A DNA stretch of 64,000 bases from Acidobacteriota bacterium (GCA_020200135.1 JAIVJI010000073.1:1-64000); one strand, 5' to 3'. Positions 8,402-17,984 are shown, numbered from the stretch's first letter. Program-made: numbers and translations. The notes: generated by a model not told the origin, from the letters alone.

Positions 8402-10153
8402 TCAGTAGATCCGGTCGAGCACTCTCTCGCCGAGTCGGAATCCGCGCTTCATCTGGAGCGCCGTCCAGGCCACCCACTTCGGCACGGCCCGGGTCTGGGC
8501 GCGCCGCCGCGTTAATCCTTCGACCTCCGCCTCTCGCGGGTCGAGCACGGCAAGCCCCGATATTTTCTCTTCGAGCACCCGCAGGTAGATGTCCTCGCAC
8601 TCGCGCACCGACCGCTCCGGGTTCCCACGCGTCTGCCGAATCTGCTCCGAGCTGAGCCGCGACAGGCCGCGACGATACTCCTCATCATCGATGAGGCGCG
8701 CGACGACCCGCTTCATCTCGGCGAAGTCGCCGCGCGGGACGATCAACTCGGGGATGTCGAACAGCTCTTCCGCCGGAGACCAGTCGGTCTGATCGTACAG
8801 TCTGAGGTAGTTGTTTTTAAACGACACGACCGGGATGCCGAGCGCCATCGCGTCGACGATCACCGCCCCGCCGCCCGAGGGGAACGTGTCGATAAAAAGG
8901 TCGGCGAGGCAGAGATTTCTCAGGTAATCGTCGCCGCGCCAGGCCATGAAGCGGACGCGCGACCTCACCCGCGGCGAGAGCATTGAAGGCAGGAACGGAA
9001 TCTGCTCTTCCCCCACCCCCATCGCGAAGTAATACAGACGCGGGTGCTCATCAAGCAGCTCGATGATGGCCCGCCAAAACTCCGGCTCCTGAAACTTCAC
9101 GTAGCGGCCCGCGGTCGCCGCCACCACCGCGTCGTCAGGCACGTCAAGCTCGCGCCGCTCGGGAGGCGTGAGCTTGTCGCGTTCGGGCAACCCCTGCTCC
9201 AATACAACCCGCGCGCAGTTGACGGGGCAATCGATCAACGGATGCACCGGCCAGGCGATGCCCCAATCCAGGTTGAGGGGGGAAAACTGTTCGGGCGGCC
9301 CCTGCACGAAGCCCACGACGACGGGCGCGGGTCGCAGGGTCGTGATGAAATAGTGCTCGAAATGGGCCAGCGCGGCGGTGGCGACGAAAACGTCCGCGCC
9401 CGCGTCCTGAATCATTTGGGCGACGGCCGACAGCTTCCGGCCCGCGTCTCTAATGTCGGGCGCCGGAATCAGCTCGCAGCCCTGCTCCTCGAAGAGCTTC
9501 AGATGTTCGCGCCCGGCCTCCGACTCGAGGAGCGTGCGTCTGCTCTCGGGCGCGAAGAACAGCGGCTCGACCCGCGAGCGGTCATGATGCTTGGCGTAGA
9601 GCAGGCTGATCTTGACGATCACGGAACCTAGCTCGAGCATCCCCTTGACCAGATAAGCGACGCGGATTTTCCCGCCCTCGCGCGCCGCGGCGGGCGGGCG
9701 CGGCGGGAGCGCGTAGCGCAGCGCGAGCCGGTCCATGCAGTCCAGTATGTCGAAATCGTACTCGAACTTGTCGAGTTTCCTGAATCTCAAGTCGGCATAC
9801 ATCCAGAGGTCGAAGTACCTGATGGCCTCGGCCACGTCGCCCCGCGCGGCCCTCAGCACACCCGCGCGCTTGTACGCCTCCCGGATTCCGGGGATGTCGT
9901 CCAGCGCCGAATAGATTTGTTCGTAGAGGGGCAACAGCTCCGGCGAGAATCCGCTGAGCAGCCATGCGCGGCGGATGAAGACTTTGGCTTGCCGGATGTT
10001 CTCCTCGCCGCCCGTCCGCCAACAGGCTTCGGCCAGGAGCCTGTTGACCTCCGCCCGCTGCTCGCGCCGCTCCAGACACAGGTAGGGCAGCAGCTCTGCC
10101 GACGAGAAACTTTCTCCGCCTGCGATTCTTGATAAAATCGCTTCGAAACTCAT
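8402..10153 (-). CDS. TPR-containing GT41/GT4-like glycosyltransferase
   Basis: A 583-aa protein with an N-terminal helical repeat region (about residues 1-190, with [10 protein letters not shown] and related TPR-like helices) and a C-terminal GT-B catalytic half resembling the O-GlcNAc-transferase family. Visible are [17 protein letters not shown], the UDP-site region [35 protein letters not shown] and [20 protein letters not shown], which is the donor-binding glycine-rich loop. The ATG at 10153 is preferred over one at 10162 because GGGGGA is then 9 nt upstream. It lies between two DegT aminotransferases in the O-antigen operon and has a truncated paralogue at 6868-7128. It may modify a protein or a polysaccharide acceptor; context favours polysaccharide. 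Confidence 0.78.
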   Translation of the reverse strand: MSFEAILSRIAGGESFSSAELLPYLCLERREQRAEVNRLLAEACWRTGGEENIRQAKVFIRRAWLLSGFSPELLPLYEQIYSALDDIPGIREAYKRAGVLRAARGDVAEAIRYFDLWMYADLRFRKLDKFEYDFDILDCMDRLALRYALPPRPPAAAREGGKIRVAYLVKGMLELGSVIVKISLLYAKHHDRSRVEPLFFAPESRRTLLESEAGREHLKLFEEQGCELIPAPDIRDAGRKLSAVAQMIQDAGADVFVATAALAHFEHYFITTLRPAPVVVGFVQGPPEQFSPLNLDWGIAWPVHPLIDCPVNCARVVLEQGLPERDKLTPPERRELDVPDDAVVAATAGRYVKFQEPEFWRAIIELLDEHPRLYYFAMGVGEEQIPFLPSMLSPRVRSRVRFMAWRGDDYLRNLCLADLFIDTFPSGGGAVIVDAMALGIPVVSFKNNYLRLYDQTDWSPAEELFDIPELIVPRGDFAEMKRVVARLIDDEEYRRGLSRLSSEQIRQTRGNPERSVRECEDIYLRVLEEKISGLAVLDPREAEVEGLTRRRAQTRAVPKWVAWTALQMKRGFRLGERVLDRIY

Positions 10154-10171
10154 CGACTGCATTCCCCCGGA

Positions 10172-11443
10172 TTACGTGGCGGGCGACGCAAGCGCCGAGA
10201 CTTTGTCCGGCGACTCGGAGACCGAAGCGCGCTCGCGCAGCCGCTCGCGCACCTGCGCGCCGTGGCTCACGGCGCGCGCGACGATCCGGCAGATTTTCTC
10301 GACCTCCTCCGGCCCGACCGCGGTGCCCGTCGGCAGGGCGAGAACGCGGCTCGACAGTCTCTCGGTCTCCGGCAGCAACAGTCCGGCGTGCGGGAAGTAA
10401 GAGCGGTACGGTTCGACGCGGTGACAGCCGGGGTAGAAGTAGCGGCGCGCGAGCACCTTCTCCGCCCACAGCACCTGCTGCAATTCGTCGCGGCCGAGGC
10501 CGGCGGCCTCCTCGTCAACCTCCAGGACGACGTACTGGTAGTTGCACTTCTCCCGCTCGTCGTAAGTGATCAGCCGCACCCCCGCCAGACCTTCGAGACC
10601 GCGCCGGTACTGCTCGTAGTTGCGCCGGTTGACGGCGATGAACTCGCCCATGCTCTCCATGTTCGTCAACCCCGTCGCCGCTGACATCTCGTTCATCTTC
10701 CCGTTGGTGCCGATGTAGTCCACGCGGTCGTACTGCGTGAAGCCGAAGTTCTTCATCAGCCGCGTCTTCCGGGCCAACTCGGCGTCGTTGGTGACGACCG
10801 CCCCGCCTTCGAGCGAGTTGATGAACTTGGTGGCGTGGAAGCTGAAGACCTCGGCGTCGCCGAAGCCGCCGACCATGCGCCCGCGGTAGGAGCAGCCGAA
10901 GGCGTGGGCCGAGTCGAAGAGCAGCTTGAGCCCGCGGCGGCTCGCGATGTCGGAGAGCGCGTCGACGTCGCAGGTCTGCCCCCAAAGGTGTACGCCGACG
11001 ATCCCCGTGGTGCGCGGCGTTATCATCCGCTCCACCTTGCCGGGGTCGAGGGTGTGCGTCTCCGGGTCGACGTCGCAGAAGACGGGGGTGATCTCCTGCC
11101 ACTGCAGCGCGTGCGCCGTCGCGATGAAGGTGAACGAGGGGACGATGACCTCGCCCTTCATCCCCAGCGCGCGGACGGCGATCTCCAACGCGACGGTCGC
11201 GTTGCACATCGCGATGCAGTGCTCGACGCCGGCGAGCTCGGCGATGCGCCGCTCGAACTCCTGCACGTAAGGCCCGCCGTTGGTGAGCCAGCGCCGGTCG
11301 AGGATGTCGTTGACGCGTTCGAGCAGGCGCGCCCGGTCCCCGACGTTCGGGCGGCCCACGTGCAGCGGCTCGGCGAAGGCGGGCGCGCCGCCGCAGATGG
11401 CGAGGTCGTCAATCGTCCGCGTGTCCATCGTCTCAGTTCTCAT
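10172..11443 (-). CDS. DegT/DnrJ/EryC1 sugar aminotransferase
   Basis: A 423-aa PLP enzyme of the sugar aminotransferase family, probably forming a 4-amino-4,6-dideoxy sugar nucleotide. LTNGGPYVQEFERRIAELAG, CNATVALEIAVRALGM, VIVPSFTFIATAHAL and FDSAHAFGCSYRGR are family motifs, the last with the PLP Asp; FSFHATKFINSLEGG holds the Schiff-base Lys, in the FHATK form typical of WecE/VioA-like enzymes. I start it at the ATG at 11443, which overlaps the stop of the upstream gene as ATGA and so is probably translationally coupled; ATG 11428 is an alternative. The C terminus carries an extra ~25 charged residues. Confidence 0.87.
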   Translation of the reverse strand: MRTETMDTRTIDDLAICGGAPAFAEPLHVGRPNVGDRARLLERVNDILDRRWLTNGGPYVQEFERRIAELAGVEHCIAMCNATVALEIAVRALGMKGEVIVPSFTFIATAHALQWQEITPVFCDVDPETHTLDPGKVERMITPRTTGIVGVHLWGQTCDVDALSDIASRRGLKLLFDSAHAFGCSYRGRMVGGFGDAEVFSFHATKFINSLEGGAVVTNDAELARKTRLMKNFGFTQYDRVDYIGTNGKMNEMSAATGLTNMESMGEFIAVNRRNYEQYRRGLEGLAGVRLITYDEREKCNYQYVVLEVDEEAAGLGRDELQQVLWAEKVLARRYFYPGCHRVEPYRSYFPHAGLLLPETERLSSRVLALPTGTAVGPEEVEKICRIVARAVSHGAQVRERLRERASVSESPDKVSALASPAT

Positions 11444-12372
11444 TCCGCGACGGCGTGGCCGAAGCCGGAGGCGCCGAAGCCGTTGCCGTTGTAAAGCATG
11501 TGCAGCCGCCCTCCGTGCTCGTAGACGAAGGCGTAAGTGACCATCTCGGAGTCCCACCCCGCGTCGGCCGCGTCGATGCCGGCCTCCTCGTCCATCCTCG
11601 TCCAGCTCACGCCGTCCGCCGATTCGGCGTACCCGATGCGGTAGCTGCGCGCGCGGTCGGTGCGGTAGTCGCGCAGGCCCCGGTACGAGTACCACATCCG
11701 GTACAGTCCACCCGTCTTGACGACGCACGGCCGGGCGAGGCCGCCCTCCTCCGCCGACTTGAGTTCGACGGCGACCACGCCGCGCCGATCCCAGACGACG
11801 CCGTCGGCGGACTCGGCATACTTGATGTGGTAGCGCGGCTCGGGCTGGCCGCCGACGATCTCCCACCCGGTACAGGAAAGATACCACATCCGCCACAGCG
11901 CGCCCTCGACGAGCACGCACGACGTCGCGCAGAAGTGCGGCTCGGTGTGAATCCGCTCCACGACGGGCCCGTCGTAGAGCCGCGCGAAAGAGCGCCCGCC
12001 GTCGCGGCTCGCGGCGAGGCCGATGGAGTTGCGGAAGGGGACCGTCACGCCGACGTTCCAGCCCACGTAGTAAAGGAGCTTCTCGCCGTCGCGGTTGACG
12101 ATCCACGAAGGCAGCGCGCCCCGGTCGTCGAAGCAGCCCAGGCGGCCGAGGCCGAGCGCCGGCTCGTCGCAGACGCGCAGCACGCGCCGCGGGTCGTCGG
12201 CCGCGACCTCGACGTAGGCCGTCACCGTCCGGTTCTCGGCGTCGCGCGTGCCGAAGTAGACGCGCAGCACGTCGTCGCCCACGCGGTCTGCGAGCGGCAC
12301 CTGCGCGTGGCTCCGCATCCAGTCGCGGCCCGCGTCCGGCGTGAAAACGAGTCCTGTCTTAATCCATCTCAT
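11440..12372 (-). CDS. Five-bladed beta-propeller (GH43/GH32-like) protein
   Basis: A 310-aa protein with repeated propeller blades: LRVYFGTRDAENR, SWIVNRDGEKLLYYVGWN, IGLAASRDGGRSFARL, LWRMWYLSCTGWE, YHIKYAESADGVVWDRRG, LYRMWYSYRGLRDYR and IGYAESADGVSW. The alternation of YAESxDGxxW and W-M/L-WY motifs is that of the arabinanase/levansucrase/invertase-like superfamily often seen in O-antigen clusters with aminosugar genes. No signal peptide is visible, so it is probably cytoplasmic. Its product is unknown; it may bind or act on a sugar nucleotide or lipid-linked sugar. It is coupled by ATGA overlap to the aminotransferase downstream. Confidence 0.72.
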   Translation of the reverse strand: MRWIKTGLVFTPDAGRDWMRSHAQVPLADRVGDDVLRVYFGTRDAENRTVTAYVEVAADDPRRVLRVCDEPALGLGRLGCFDDRGALPSWIVNRDGEKLLYYVGWNVGVTVPFRNSIGLAASRDGGRSFARLYDGPVVERIHTEPHFCATSCVLVEGALWRMWYLSCTGWEIVGGQPEPRYHIKYAESADGVVWDRRGVVAVELKSAEEGGLARPCVVKTGGLYRMWYSYRGLRDYRTDRARSYRIGYAESADGVSWTRMDEEAGIDAADAGWDSEMVTYAFVYEHGGRLHMLYNGNGFGASGFGHAVAE

Positions 12373-12433
12373 CCGAGGTGCGGGTCGAGTGGGCGGCGGA
12401 TTCTACTCCCCACACGCCCCGCCGGAAATTTCC

Positions 12434-13096
12434 CTAAAAGTCTAAATCTTTACTGAGCACTTCGCTCTTCTTCGCGGGGTTGCCTTTGTAGACGCCCCAC
12501 GGCTCGGTGTCGCGTGTGACGACGGCGCCCATCGCCACGAGCGTGCCCTCGGCTATGAGCGCGCGGTCGCGCACCGCCGCGTTGACGCCGAAGAAGCAGT
12601 ACGGCTCGACCGTGCAGTGGCCGGAGAGGACGACGTGCGAGGTGAAAAGCACGTGGTCCCTGATCACGCTGTGGTGGCCGATGTGGTTGCCGCTCCAGAG
12701 CACGACGTTGTCGCCCACGCGCACGAAGGGCTGGACGGTGTTGTCTTCGAGGATGAAGCAGTTGTCGCCGATCTCGACGCCGGGCAGGACCGTGGCGCGC
12801 GAGCTGACGTAGCTGACGAGCCCGTAGCCCTTCCCCTTTATCTCCCGGTAGACCGACTCGCGCAGGCGGTTCATGCGCCGGTGCGACATCGGCGCGAAGA
12901 AGCTGTACTCCGAGGGCGCGTAGGTCTCCTCGACGCGCTCGAACGGGACGACCGGCAGCCCCTCGAAGCTCCGGCCCTCCGGCATGTATTTTTCGTGAAC
13001 GCTGAAGGCGACCACCTCGTGCGGGCTGTCGTGCCGCAGGTAGAAGTTGCCGAGCTGCGCGAAGTCTTGCACGCCGAAGATCACGACTTTTGCCAC
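12434..13096 (-). CDS. Left-handed beta-helix sugar O/N-acyltransferase (NeuD-like)
   Basis: A 220-aa protein. KVVIFGVQDFAQLGNFYL is a Rossmann-like PglD_N-type domain, then from about residue 100 a hexapeptide-repeat left-handed helix: TVLPGVEIGDNCFILEDNTV, VRVGDNVVLWSGNHIGHHSVI with the catalytic-type His pair, and NAAVRDRALIAEGTLVAMGAVV. The ending VYKGNPAKKS is the usual GNPA cap. Such enzymes acetylate the amino group of a dideoxy-aminosugar made by the neighbouring DegT enzymes. It is preceded by a methyltransferase 17 nt upstream. Confidence 0.83.
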   Translation of the reverse strand: MAKVVIFGVQDFAQLGNFYLRHDSPHEVVAFSVHEKYMPEGRSFEGLPVVPFERVEETYAPSEYSFFAPMSHRRMNRLRESVYREIKGKGYGLVSYVSSRATVLPGVEIGDNCFILEDNTVQPFVRVGDNVVLWSGNHIGHHSVIRDHVLFTSHVVLSGHCTVEPYCFFGVNAAVRDRALIAEGTLVAMGAVVTRDTEPWGVYKGNPAKKSEVLSKDLDF

Positions 13097-13113
13097 TGCG
13101 CCAGAAATCCCCC

Positions 13114-13746
13114 TTAGCGGTACACGTAGGCCGTGTACTCGTAGAGTCCGTAGTCGTTGCGGAAGACGAAGTCGCGCGTCAGTTCCCGCGTCAGGAACGC
13201 GGCGAGCGTGTCGAAGGGGAGGTGGAAGAGGTCTTCGCGCTCCCAGTCGACGTGCTTCGACATGACGTTGAAGGCGAGGCCCCTTTCGGCCTTCGCCCAG
13301 ACCTCCTTCAGGAGGCGCTCGAAGTAGGCGAGCATCTCGTCGAACTCGAGGCCGCGCTTCTCGGTAAAGACGCCGTTCATCAACACGTAGTCGAAGCGCG
13401 GGACGCCCGAGGCGTCGTCGAGGATGTCCACGCAGTAGAACTCGTTGGACGGGAACTTGCGGCGGGCCAGCCCGACGAACTTCTCCGACAGGTCCAGCCC
13501 CGCGTAAGCGACGCCGCGGACGCCCGTCGCGAGCATGTGCTCGTAGAGGTGCGCCGCGCCGCAGCCGAAGTCGAGCACGCTGACCGTCTCGCCCTCCGCC
13601 TCGCGCCGGATGACTTCGAGCATGACGCCGTACCGCGTGACGGCGTCCTCCAGCTTCGGCCAGTCGACGCCGCGGTGCGTGTCGCCGTGCCGCTCAAGGC
13701 ACGACTCGTAGTGCGAGACGATGTCGAGATACTTCTTTTCCGCCAT
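13114..13746 (-). CDS. Class I SAM-dependent methyltransferase
   Basis: A 210-aa soluble enzyme. SVLDFGCGAAHLYEHML is motif I of the class I fold, AYAGLDLSEKFVGLARRKF is motif II with the SAM-ribose Asp, and FDYVLMNGVFTEKR is the motif IV area. Start at 13746 directly abuts the stop of the FemAB-like gene. It may methylate the O-antigen sugar chain, and together with the methyltransferase at 14718 is suited to an exporter whose ATPase has a carbohydrate-binding domain recognising modified chain ends. The acceptor cannot be read from sequence. Confidence 0.83.
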   Translation of the reverse strand: MAEKKYLDIVSHYESCLERHGDTHRGVDWPKLEDAVTRYGVMLEVIRREAEGETVSVLDFGCGAAHLYEHMLATGVRGVAYAGLDLSEKFVGLARRKFPSNEFYCVDILDDASGVPRFDYVLMNGVFTEKRGLEFDEMLAYFERLLKEVWAKAERGLAFNVMSKHVDWEREDLFHLPFDTLAAFLTRELTRDFVFRNDYGLYEYTAYVYR

Positions 13747-14721
13747 CTAGCCGAACTCGCCCGCGCGGTAGGCCGGGAAGTACGCGGTGGCCGCGAGGTC
13801 GACACCCCGCGCGCGCGCGAGCCCCTCGTAGCGCCGTCGGTCGAAGACCCTCCCGCAGAAGTAGGCCGTGCGCTCGCCCGTCGACCAGCCGCGCTTAAAG
13901 CGCGACAGCCCGTCTTCGCCGCCGCCGGAGAGCCCCGCGCCCGCGCCGAGGCACAGCCGGCGCAGACCCGCGCCCCCGAAGTGTTCGAGGGCTCGCCAGA
14001 AGAGCGCGAACGAGGCGCGCCGCTCGTAGCCTTCGGGGCTGTAAGCGCCGAGGTGATAGTAAGCGACGCCGCGCCCGTCCTCGTACCACAGCGTCATCCC
14101 CACCGTCTCGCCGCCGCGCGTGGCGCGCAGCGCCGTCAGACCCGGCACGGTCATCTGCTTCGCGAACGACGCCTCGGAGAACGCCGTCAGGCCGCGAACG
14201 TCGTGCCGCCCGACGAGGTGCGAGTAGAGACGTGTCCACTCGGCGGCCAGTTCGGTCGCACCGCCCGCGCACACCTCGACGCGGAGATTTTCGAGCGCGC
14301 GGCGCGCGTTGCGCCGGTGGTGCGCGGCCACGAACTCCTCGGGCGCGCGGCCGAGATCGACGACGAAATGCTCCTTGAAAGGTACCAGCACGTCGGGGAA
14401 CGAGCGGCGCAACTGCGCGGGGTCGTGCTCGCCGAAGGGGTCGGCCACGAGCGACAGGCTGACCAGCTCGCCGCCGGCCGCCAGCTCCTCCACGTCATCC
14501 GCGAGGCGCGACCAATCGAGGCAGGCGAACAGGGGGTAGCAGCCCATCGCGTCGGCGCTGTCGGAGCCGGGGATCGGGCGCCGCAAGACCCAGCCGCCGC
14601 AGTGGGTCAGCGGGCGGGGCTCCCCGAACTCGGATAGGGCCCGCGCGTAGGCAGAGTGCAGGTAGCCGCCGGCGGCGCCGACGGCCGCCCCCGGAACACT
14701 GTGGGCCGGGCCTTCGGTCAT
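13747..14721 (-). CDS. FemAB/GNAT-fold acyltransferase
   Basis: A 324-aa GNAT-related protein of the FemAB-like (BioF2/GNAT_6) type. The HHRRNARRALEN segment, SLVGRHDVRG-like middle region, LRATRGGETVGMTLWYEDG, and YYHLGAYSPEGYERRASFALFWRALEHFGG are characteristic of this group, which transfers an acyl or aminoacyl group to sugars or peptides. The C-terminal GLSRFKRGWSTGERTAYFCGR is also typical. The ATG at 14721 overlaps the upstream stop as ATGA. In this operon it probably acylates an aminosugar of the O-unit. Confidence 0.78.
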   Translation of the reverse strand: MTEGPAHSVPGAAVGAAGGYLHSAYARALSEFGEPRPLTHCGGWVLRRPIPGSDSADAMGCYPLFACLDWSRLADDVEELAAGGELVSLSLVADPFGEHDPAQLRRSFPDVLVPFKEHFVVDLGRAPEEFVAAHHRRNARRALENLRVEVCAGGATELAAEWTRLYSHLVGRHDVRGLTAFSEASFAKQMTVPGLTALRATRGGETVGMTLWYEDGRGVAYYHLGAYSPEGYERRASFALFWRALEHFGGAGLRRLCLGAGAGLSGGGEDGLSRFKRGWSTGERTAYFCGRVFDRRRYEGLARARGVDLAATAYFPAYRAGEFG

Positions 14722-15635
14722 GGCTTCTCTGCGATGTAGAGCACGCTCTGGTCGGTGATACCGTGCCGGCCGAAGGCGCCCTCGAAGTGCCCCCGCCCGA
14801 GCTGGTGCACGGCGAAGCCCGCCTCCCGCACCCTCGACAGGAACCCCTGCTTCGAGTACATCCGGACGTGGTCGTCCTGCCCGAACCGGCGCCACCGCTC
14901 GGCCGGGTCGGTCAAGCCCGGCTCTTCGTCAATCTCTTCGGCCGTCAGGAGGATCGGAACGACCAGGATGCCCCGCCCTCCGGGGCGGAGAATGCGGTAC
15001 AGCTCGCACAGCGCCTTCCTGTCGTCCGGCACGTGTTCGAGGACGTGCGAGCAGATAAAGAAGTCCACCGACCCGTCGCCGTAGACATTCATCTCGGTGA
15101 TATCAACCCGGTCGTCGACCCCCTCCATCAAGAGGTCCGCCGTGCGGTAGGATGATTCCGGCGCCGACCCCGCGACGAGCGCGCGGACGAGACGGGAGAG
15201 CGAGGGCGACGGGGCGAAGTCGATGACCTTCACGGGGCGTGCGCCGGCGAACTTCCGGAAGTGGCGACGCAGGTAGAGCGCGTAGAGCCTGTCACGGTCG
15301 GAAGCCCCGCACAGCGGGCAGCGGTAGCAGTCGGCGTTACAGGTCTCGGACTCCTCGAAGGCGTGCGGGTAGCCGTGCCGCCTCAGGTTCTCGACGCAGT
15401 AGGCGTCCAGCGGCTCGAAGCGCCTGACGCGGTGCTCGCACACCGGGCAGCGGTAGCGCCCGCCGAGGTGGCGGGCGCTTAACGCGAGCCGGCGCAGGCG
15501 CGGCCCGAGCCGCGCGTCGGCCGCGTTGACCGCCCTCACGAGCGCCGACTTGAGCGGGGGCGGCAAGACCCTGGACGCGGCCCTTAGGGCGAGGCGGGCC
15601 GAGCCGACGTGCGGCTCATTTCCGCTGCGCATCAT
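14718..15635 (-). CDS. Zn-ribbon plus class I SAM methyltransferase
   Basis: A 305-aa protein. Two cysteine pairs, CPVCEHRVRRF and CYRCPLCGASDRDRLY, form an N-terminal zinc-ribbon-like module; the methyltransferase core follows with KVIDFAPSPSLSRLVRAL (degenerate motif I), FFICSHVLEHVPDD (motif IV) and LYRILRPGGRGILVVPI. This arrangement recurs in O-antigen loci. The ATG at 15635 overlaps the wzt stop (ATGA), so it is co-translated with the exporter ATPase, which suggests a chain-modifying or chain-terminating methylation. Confidence 0.84.
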   Translation of the reverse strand: MMRSGNEPHVGSARLALRAASRVLPPPLKSALVRAVNAADARLGPRLRRLALSARHLGGRYRCPVCEHRVRRFEPLDAYCVENLRRHGYPHAFEESETCNADCYRCPLCGASDRDRLYALYLRRHFRKFAGARPVKVIDFAPSPSLSRLVRALVAGSAPESSYRTADLLMEGVDDRVDITEMNVYGDGSVDFFICSHVLEHVPDDRKALCELYRILRPGGRGILVVPILLTAEEIDEEPGLTDPAERWRRFGQDDHVRMYSKQGFLSRVREAGFAVHQLGRGHFEGAFGRHGITDQSVLYIAEKP

Positions 15636-16903
15636 CGCGCGGGCGCGGCGCCTGCGCCGCCCTCCAGCAGTTCGGTCCGCCACTCCAAGTTCGGCCGGAC
15701 GGCGCCGATCCACTTGCTGTACCAGTGCTTCCTCTGCTCGACGCCCTCGCGCACGTCGAACGCCAGCACGTCCTCGTGCGCGAAGAGGACGACGCTCTGA
15801 TCCTTGATCACGTAGAGCCGCACGCGCACGGCCCCGTCGTTCATCAGCCCGCCGGGGACGCGGCACGCGCTGCGGAAGAGGCCCGGCGGGAAGGGGCGGC
15901 CGTGCCACACCGGCTCGTTGATGGGGCCGGTGTTGAAGAGCACCGTCCCCTCCTCGTTAACGAGCACGAGGCTCAGGTTCAACACCATCTCCGGCTTCAG
16001 GTTCCAGTACTCGAACTCCATGACGAACGGCGTGCTGACCGTGATCGGGTCCGACGGCGCGCCGTCCACGGGCCGGACCCGCGCGCTGTGCAGGCGCACG
16101 GTCTCGTCGCCGGGGGCCGTCGCCGGGTCTTCCCACACCCGCTCGGCCATCGCCGAGAAAGAGGTCTTCAGGTATTTGGAGACCACTTCGCCGGCACCGC
16201 CGTCGTCTTTCACGCGGCCGTCGCTCAGCCAGATGACGCGGTCGCACAGGCCCTGCATGGCCGTCATGTTGTGCGAGACGAAGAGCACGGTGCGCCCCTC
16301 GCGTGCGACGCTGCCCATCTTGCCCAGGCATTTGCGCTGGAAGCTCGCGTCGCCGACGGCGAGCACCTCGTCCACGATCAACACTTCGGGTTCGAGGTGC
16401 GCCGCGACGGCGAAGGCGAGCCGCATGTACATCCCCGAGGAGTAGCGCTTGACCGGCGTGTCGATGAACTGCTCGACCTCGGCGAAGGCGACGATCTCGT
16501 CGAACTTGGCCTCTATCTCGCGCCGCCGCATCCCGAGGATGGCGCCGTTGAGGAACATGTTCTCGCGCCCGGTCAGCTCGGGGTGGAAGCCCGTGCCGAC
16601 TTCCAGGAGCGACCCGACGCGGCCGTAGAGCTCGACGCGCCCCGAGGTCGGCTCGGTGATGCGCGAGAGCACTTTCAGGAGCGTGGACTTCCCCGCCCCG
16701 TTGCGGCCGACGATGCCGACGACCTCGCCGGGCGCGACCTCGAACGAGACGTCGCGCAGCGCCCACAGCGTCCGGCCCGCGGGGCGGCCGCGCAGCGGCG
16801 ACCTGATGGCGCTCATCAAAGAGTCGCGCAGCGTGTCGTGACTCGCGCTCGCGCCGAGCGTGTACTGCTTGCTCAGCCCCTCGGCCCTGACGATCGGCTT
16901 CAT
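15632..16903 (-). CDS. wzt: ABC exporter ATPase with Wzt C-terminal domain
   Basis: A 423-aa ATPase energising export of undecaprenyl-linked polysaccharide. Walker A is GRNGAGKST, the signature is YSSGMYMRLAFAVAAH and Walker B is VLIVDEVLAVGD; the N-terminal nucleotide-binding domain covers about residues 1-245. The remaining ~170 residues (TVSTPFVMEFEYWNL, LSLVLVNEEGTVLFNTG) are a Wzt_C beta-sandwich that recognises chain termini in O9a-type systems. Start ATG 16903 is 8 nt after wzm. The pairing with two methyltransferases agrees with a terminator-dependent ABC route instead of Wzx/Wzy. Confidence 0.95.
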   Translation of the reverse strand: MKPIVRAEGLSKQYTLGASASHDTLRDSLMSAIRSPLRGRPAGRTLWALRDVSFEVAPGEVVGIVGRNGAGKSTLLKVLSRITEPTSGRVELYGRVGSLLEVGTGFHPELTGRENMFLNGAILGMRRREIEAKFDEIVAFAEVEQFIDTPVKRYSSGMYMRLAFAVAAHLEPEVLIVDEVLAVGDASFQRKCLGKMGSVAREGRTVLFVSHNMTAMQGLCDRVIWLSDGRVKDDGGAGEVVSKYLKTSFSAMAERVWEDPATAPGDETVRLHSARVRPVDGAPSDPITVSTPFVMEFEYWNLKPEMVLNLSLVLVNEEGTVLFNTGPINEPVWHGRPFPPGLFRSACRVPGGLMNDGAVRVRLYVIKDQSVVLFAHEDVLAFDVREGVEQRKHWYSKWIGAVRPNLEWRTELLEGGAGAAPAR

Positions 16904-16910
16904 CGGATTC

Positions 16911-17831
16911 CTAGACGAGGTCGGCGAAGTGTTTCTCCGTCCGCCGGAAGGTGAACGCGGCGAAGGCGAGGATGGCGGCGGTGACGGCGGCCGAGAAGGC
17001 GAGCGCACCCCAGTCGAAGGCGTGTCCGAGCACCGCCGAGCGGAAGCCCGCGAGGACGCCCACCAGCGGGTTGAGCGAGTAGAGAGCGCGCCACCCCTCC
17101 GGCACCACGCTCAGCGGGTAGACGACCGGCGAGGCGAACATCCAGAGCTGCACCAGCACCGGCAGGATGGCGGCCACGTCGCGGTAGCGGACGTTCGACG
17201 CCGAGGCCCACATCCCGACCCCCAGCGCCAGAAGCGTCACGAGCAGGACGAGCGGCGGGAGCATGAGCAGGTTCCACGTCGGCGCCACCCCGTAGAAGGC
17301 CATCATCAGCGCCAGCACCGCGAACGAGACGAGGAAGTCCATCAGGCGGCCCCCGACCGCCGCCATCGGGATGATGACGCGCGGGAAGTAGACCTTCGTG
17401 ATCAGGTGCGAGCTCCCGACCAGGCTGTTGCCGCTCGTGGCGACCGCGCCCGAGAAGAACGTCCACGGCAGCATCGCCGCGAAGACGAAGAGCGGGTAGG
17501 GCACGCCGTCCGAGGGGACGCGCACCAGCAGGCCGAGGAAGACCGAGAAGACGAGCGTCGTCAGGAGCGGCTGCATGACGACCCAGGCGACGCCGAGGGC
17601 CGTCTGCTTGTAGCGCACCTTGAGGTCGCGCCAGACGAGGAAGTAGAGCAGCTCGCGGTAGTGCCAGAGGTCGCGCAGGGCGCCGAGACCGGCGGAGCGC
17701 CCCGGCTCGATGACGACCAGCGGGCTTTCGGGCAGCGTGGGCGGGGCGCTTTCGCCGGCCGGGGCCGCCCCGCTCGAGTCTGTCAGCGCGGCGGCCGGCT
17801 CCAGAATGCTTGTGCTTCCCCTGGTCGTCAA
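16911..17831 (-). CDS. wzm: ABC exporter permease
   Basis: A ~306-aa inner-membrane permease of the ABC-2 type, partner of wzt. The N terminus has the conserved amphipathic segment LRDLWHYRELLYFLVWRD followed by KVRYKQTALGVAWVVMQPL; several transmembrane stretches follow (TTLVFSVFLGLLV, LFVFAAMLPWTFF, LMDFLVSFAVLALMMAFYG, LLVTLLALGVGM). The start is uncertain: a strong promoter at 17881-17909 implies a transcript start near 17874, so the upstream ATG at 17909 is excluded; TTG 17831 has AGGGAA about 9 nt upstream, GTG 17840 is possible. The first ~45 residues are low complexity. Confidence 0.93.
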   Translation of the reverse strand: MTTRGSTSILEPAAALTDSSGAAPAGESAPPTLPESPLVVIEPGRSAGLGALRDLWHYRELLYFLVWRDLKVRYKQTALGVAWVVMQPLLTTLVFSVFLGLLVRVPSDGVPYPLFVFAAMLPWTFFSGAVATSGNSLVGSSHLITKVYFPRVIIPMAAVGGRLMDFLVSFAVLALMMAFYGVAPTWNLLMLPPLVLLVTLLALGVGMWASASNVRYRDVAAILPVLVQLWMFASPVVYPLSVVPEGWRALYSLNPLVGVLAGFRSAVLGHAFDWGALAFSAAVTAAILAFAAFTFRRTEKHFADLV

Positions 17832-17880
17832 ATCCGTCACTTCCCTGTCAGAAATTGCTGACCTGTTTTTGAAAAGGGTT

Positions 17881-17909
17881 AGTTTAACCGTGGGGCATAC
17901 GCCGGTCAA
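17881..17909 (-). promoter_or_regulatory. Sigma70-type promoter for wzm-wzt operon
   Basis: On the minus strand TTGACC (17909-17904) and TAAACT (17886-17881) are separated by exactly 17 nt. It lies about 50 nt upstream of the likely wzm start and heads the long minus-strand polysaccharide run. Confidence 0.7.
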
Positions 17910-17935
17910 GTTGCCCTTGCTCGGCCGAAAGAGAA

Positions 17936-17984
17936 CTCCCCACGCGCGCGCGCTCTCGGCGAGAGAGAGCGCGCGCGTGGGGAG
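17936..17984 (-). terminator. GC-rich hairpin downstream of the beta-helix gene
   Basis: Arms CTCCCCACGCGCG...CTCTC and GAGAG...CGCGTGGGGAG form a long stem (about 21 bp, one CG unit unequal) with a short loop. It lies 39 nt beyond the stop of the beta-helix gene at 18023 and before the wzm promoter, so it probably insulates the two units. No clear U tract. Confidence 0.55.
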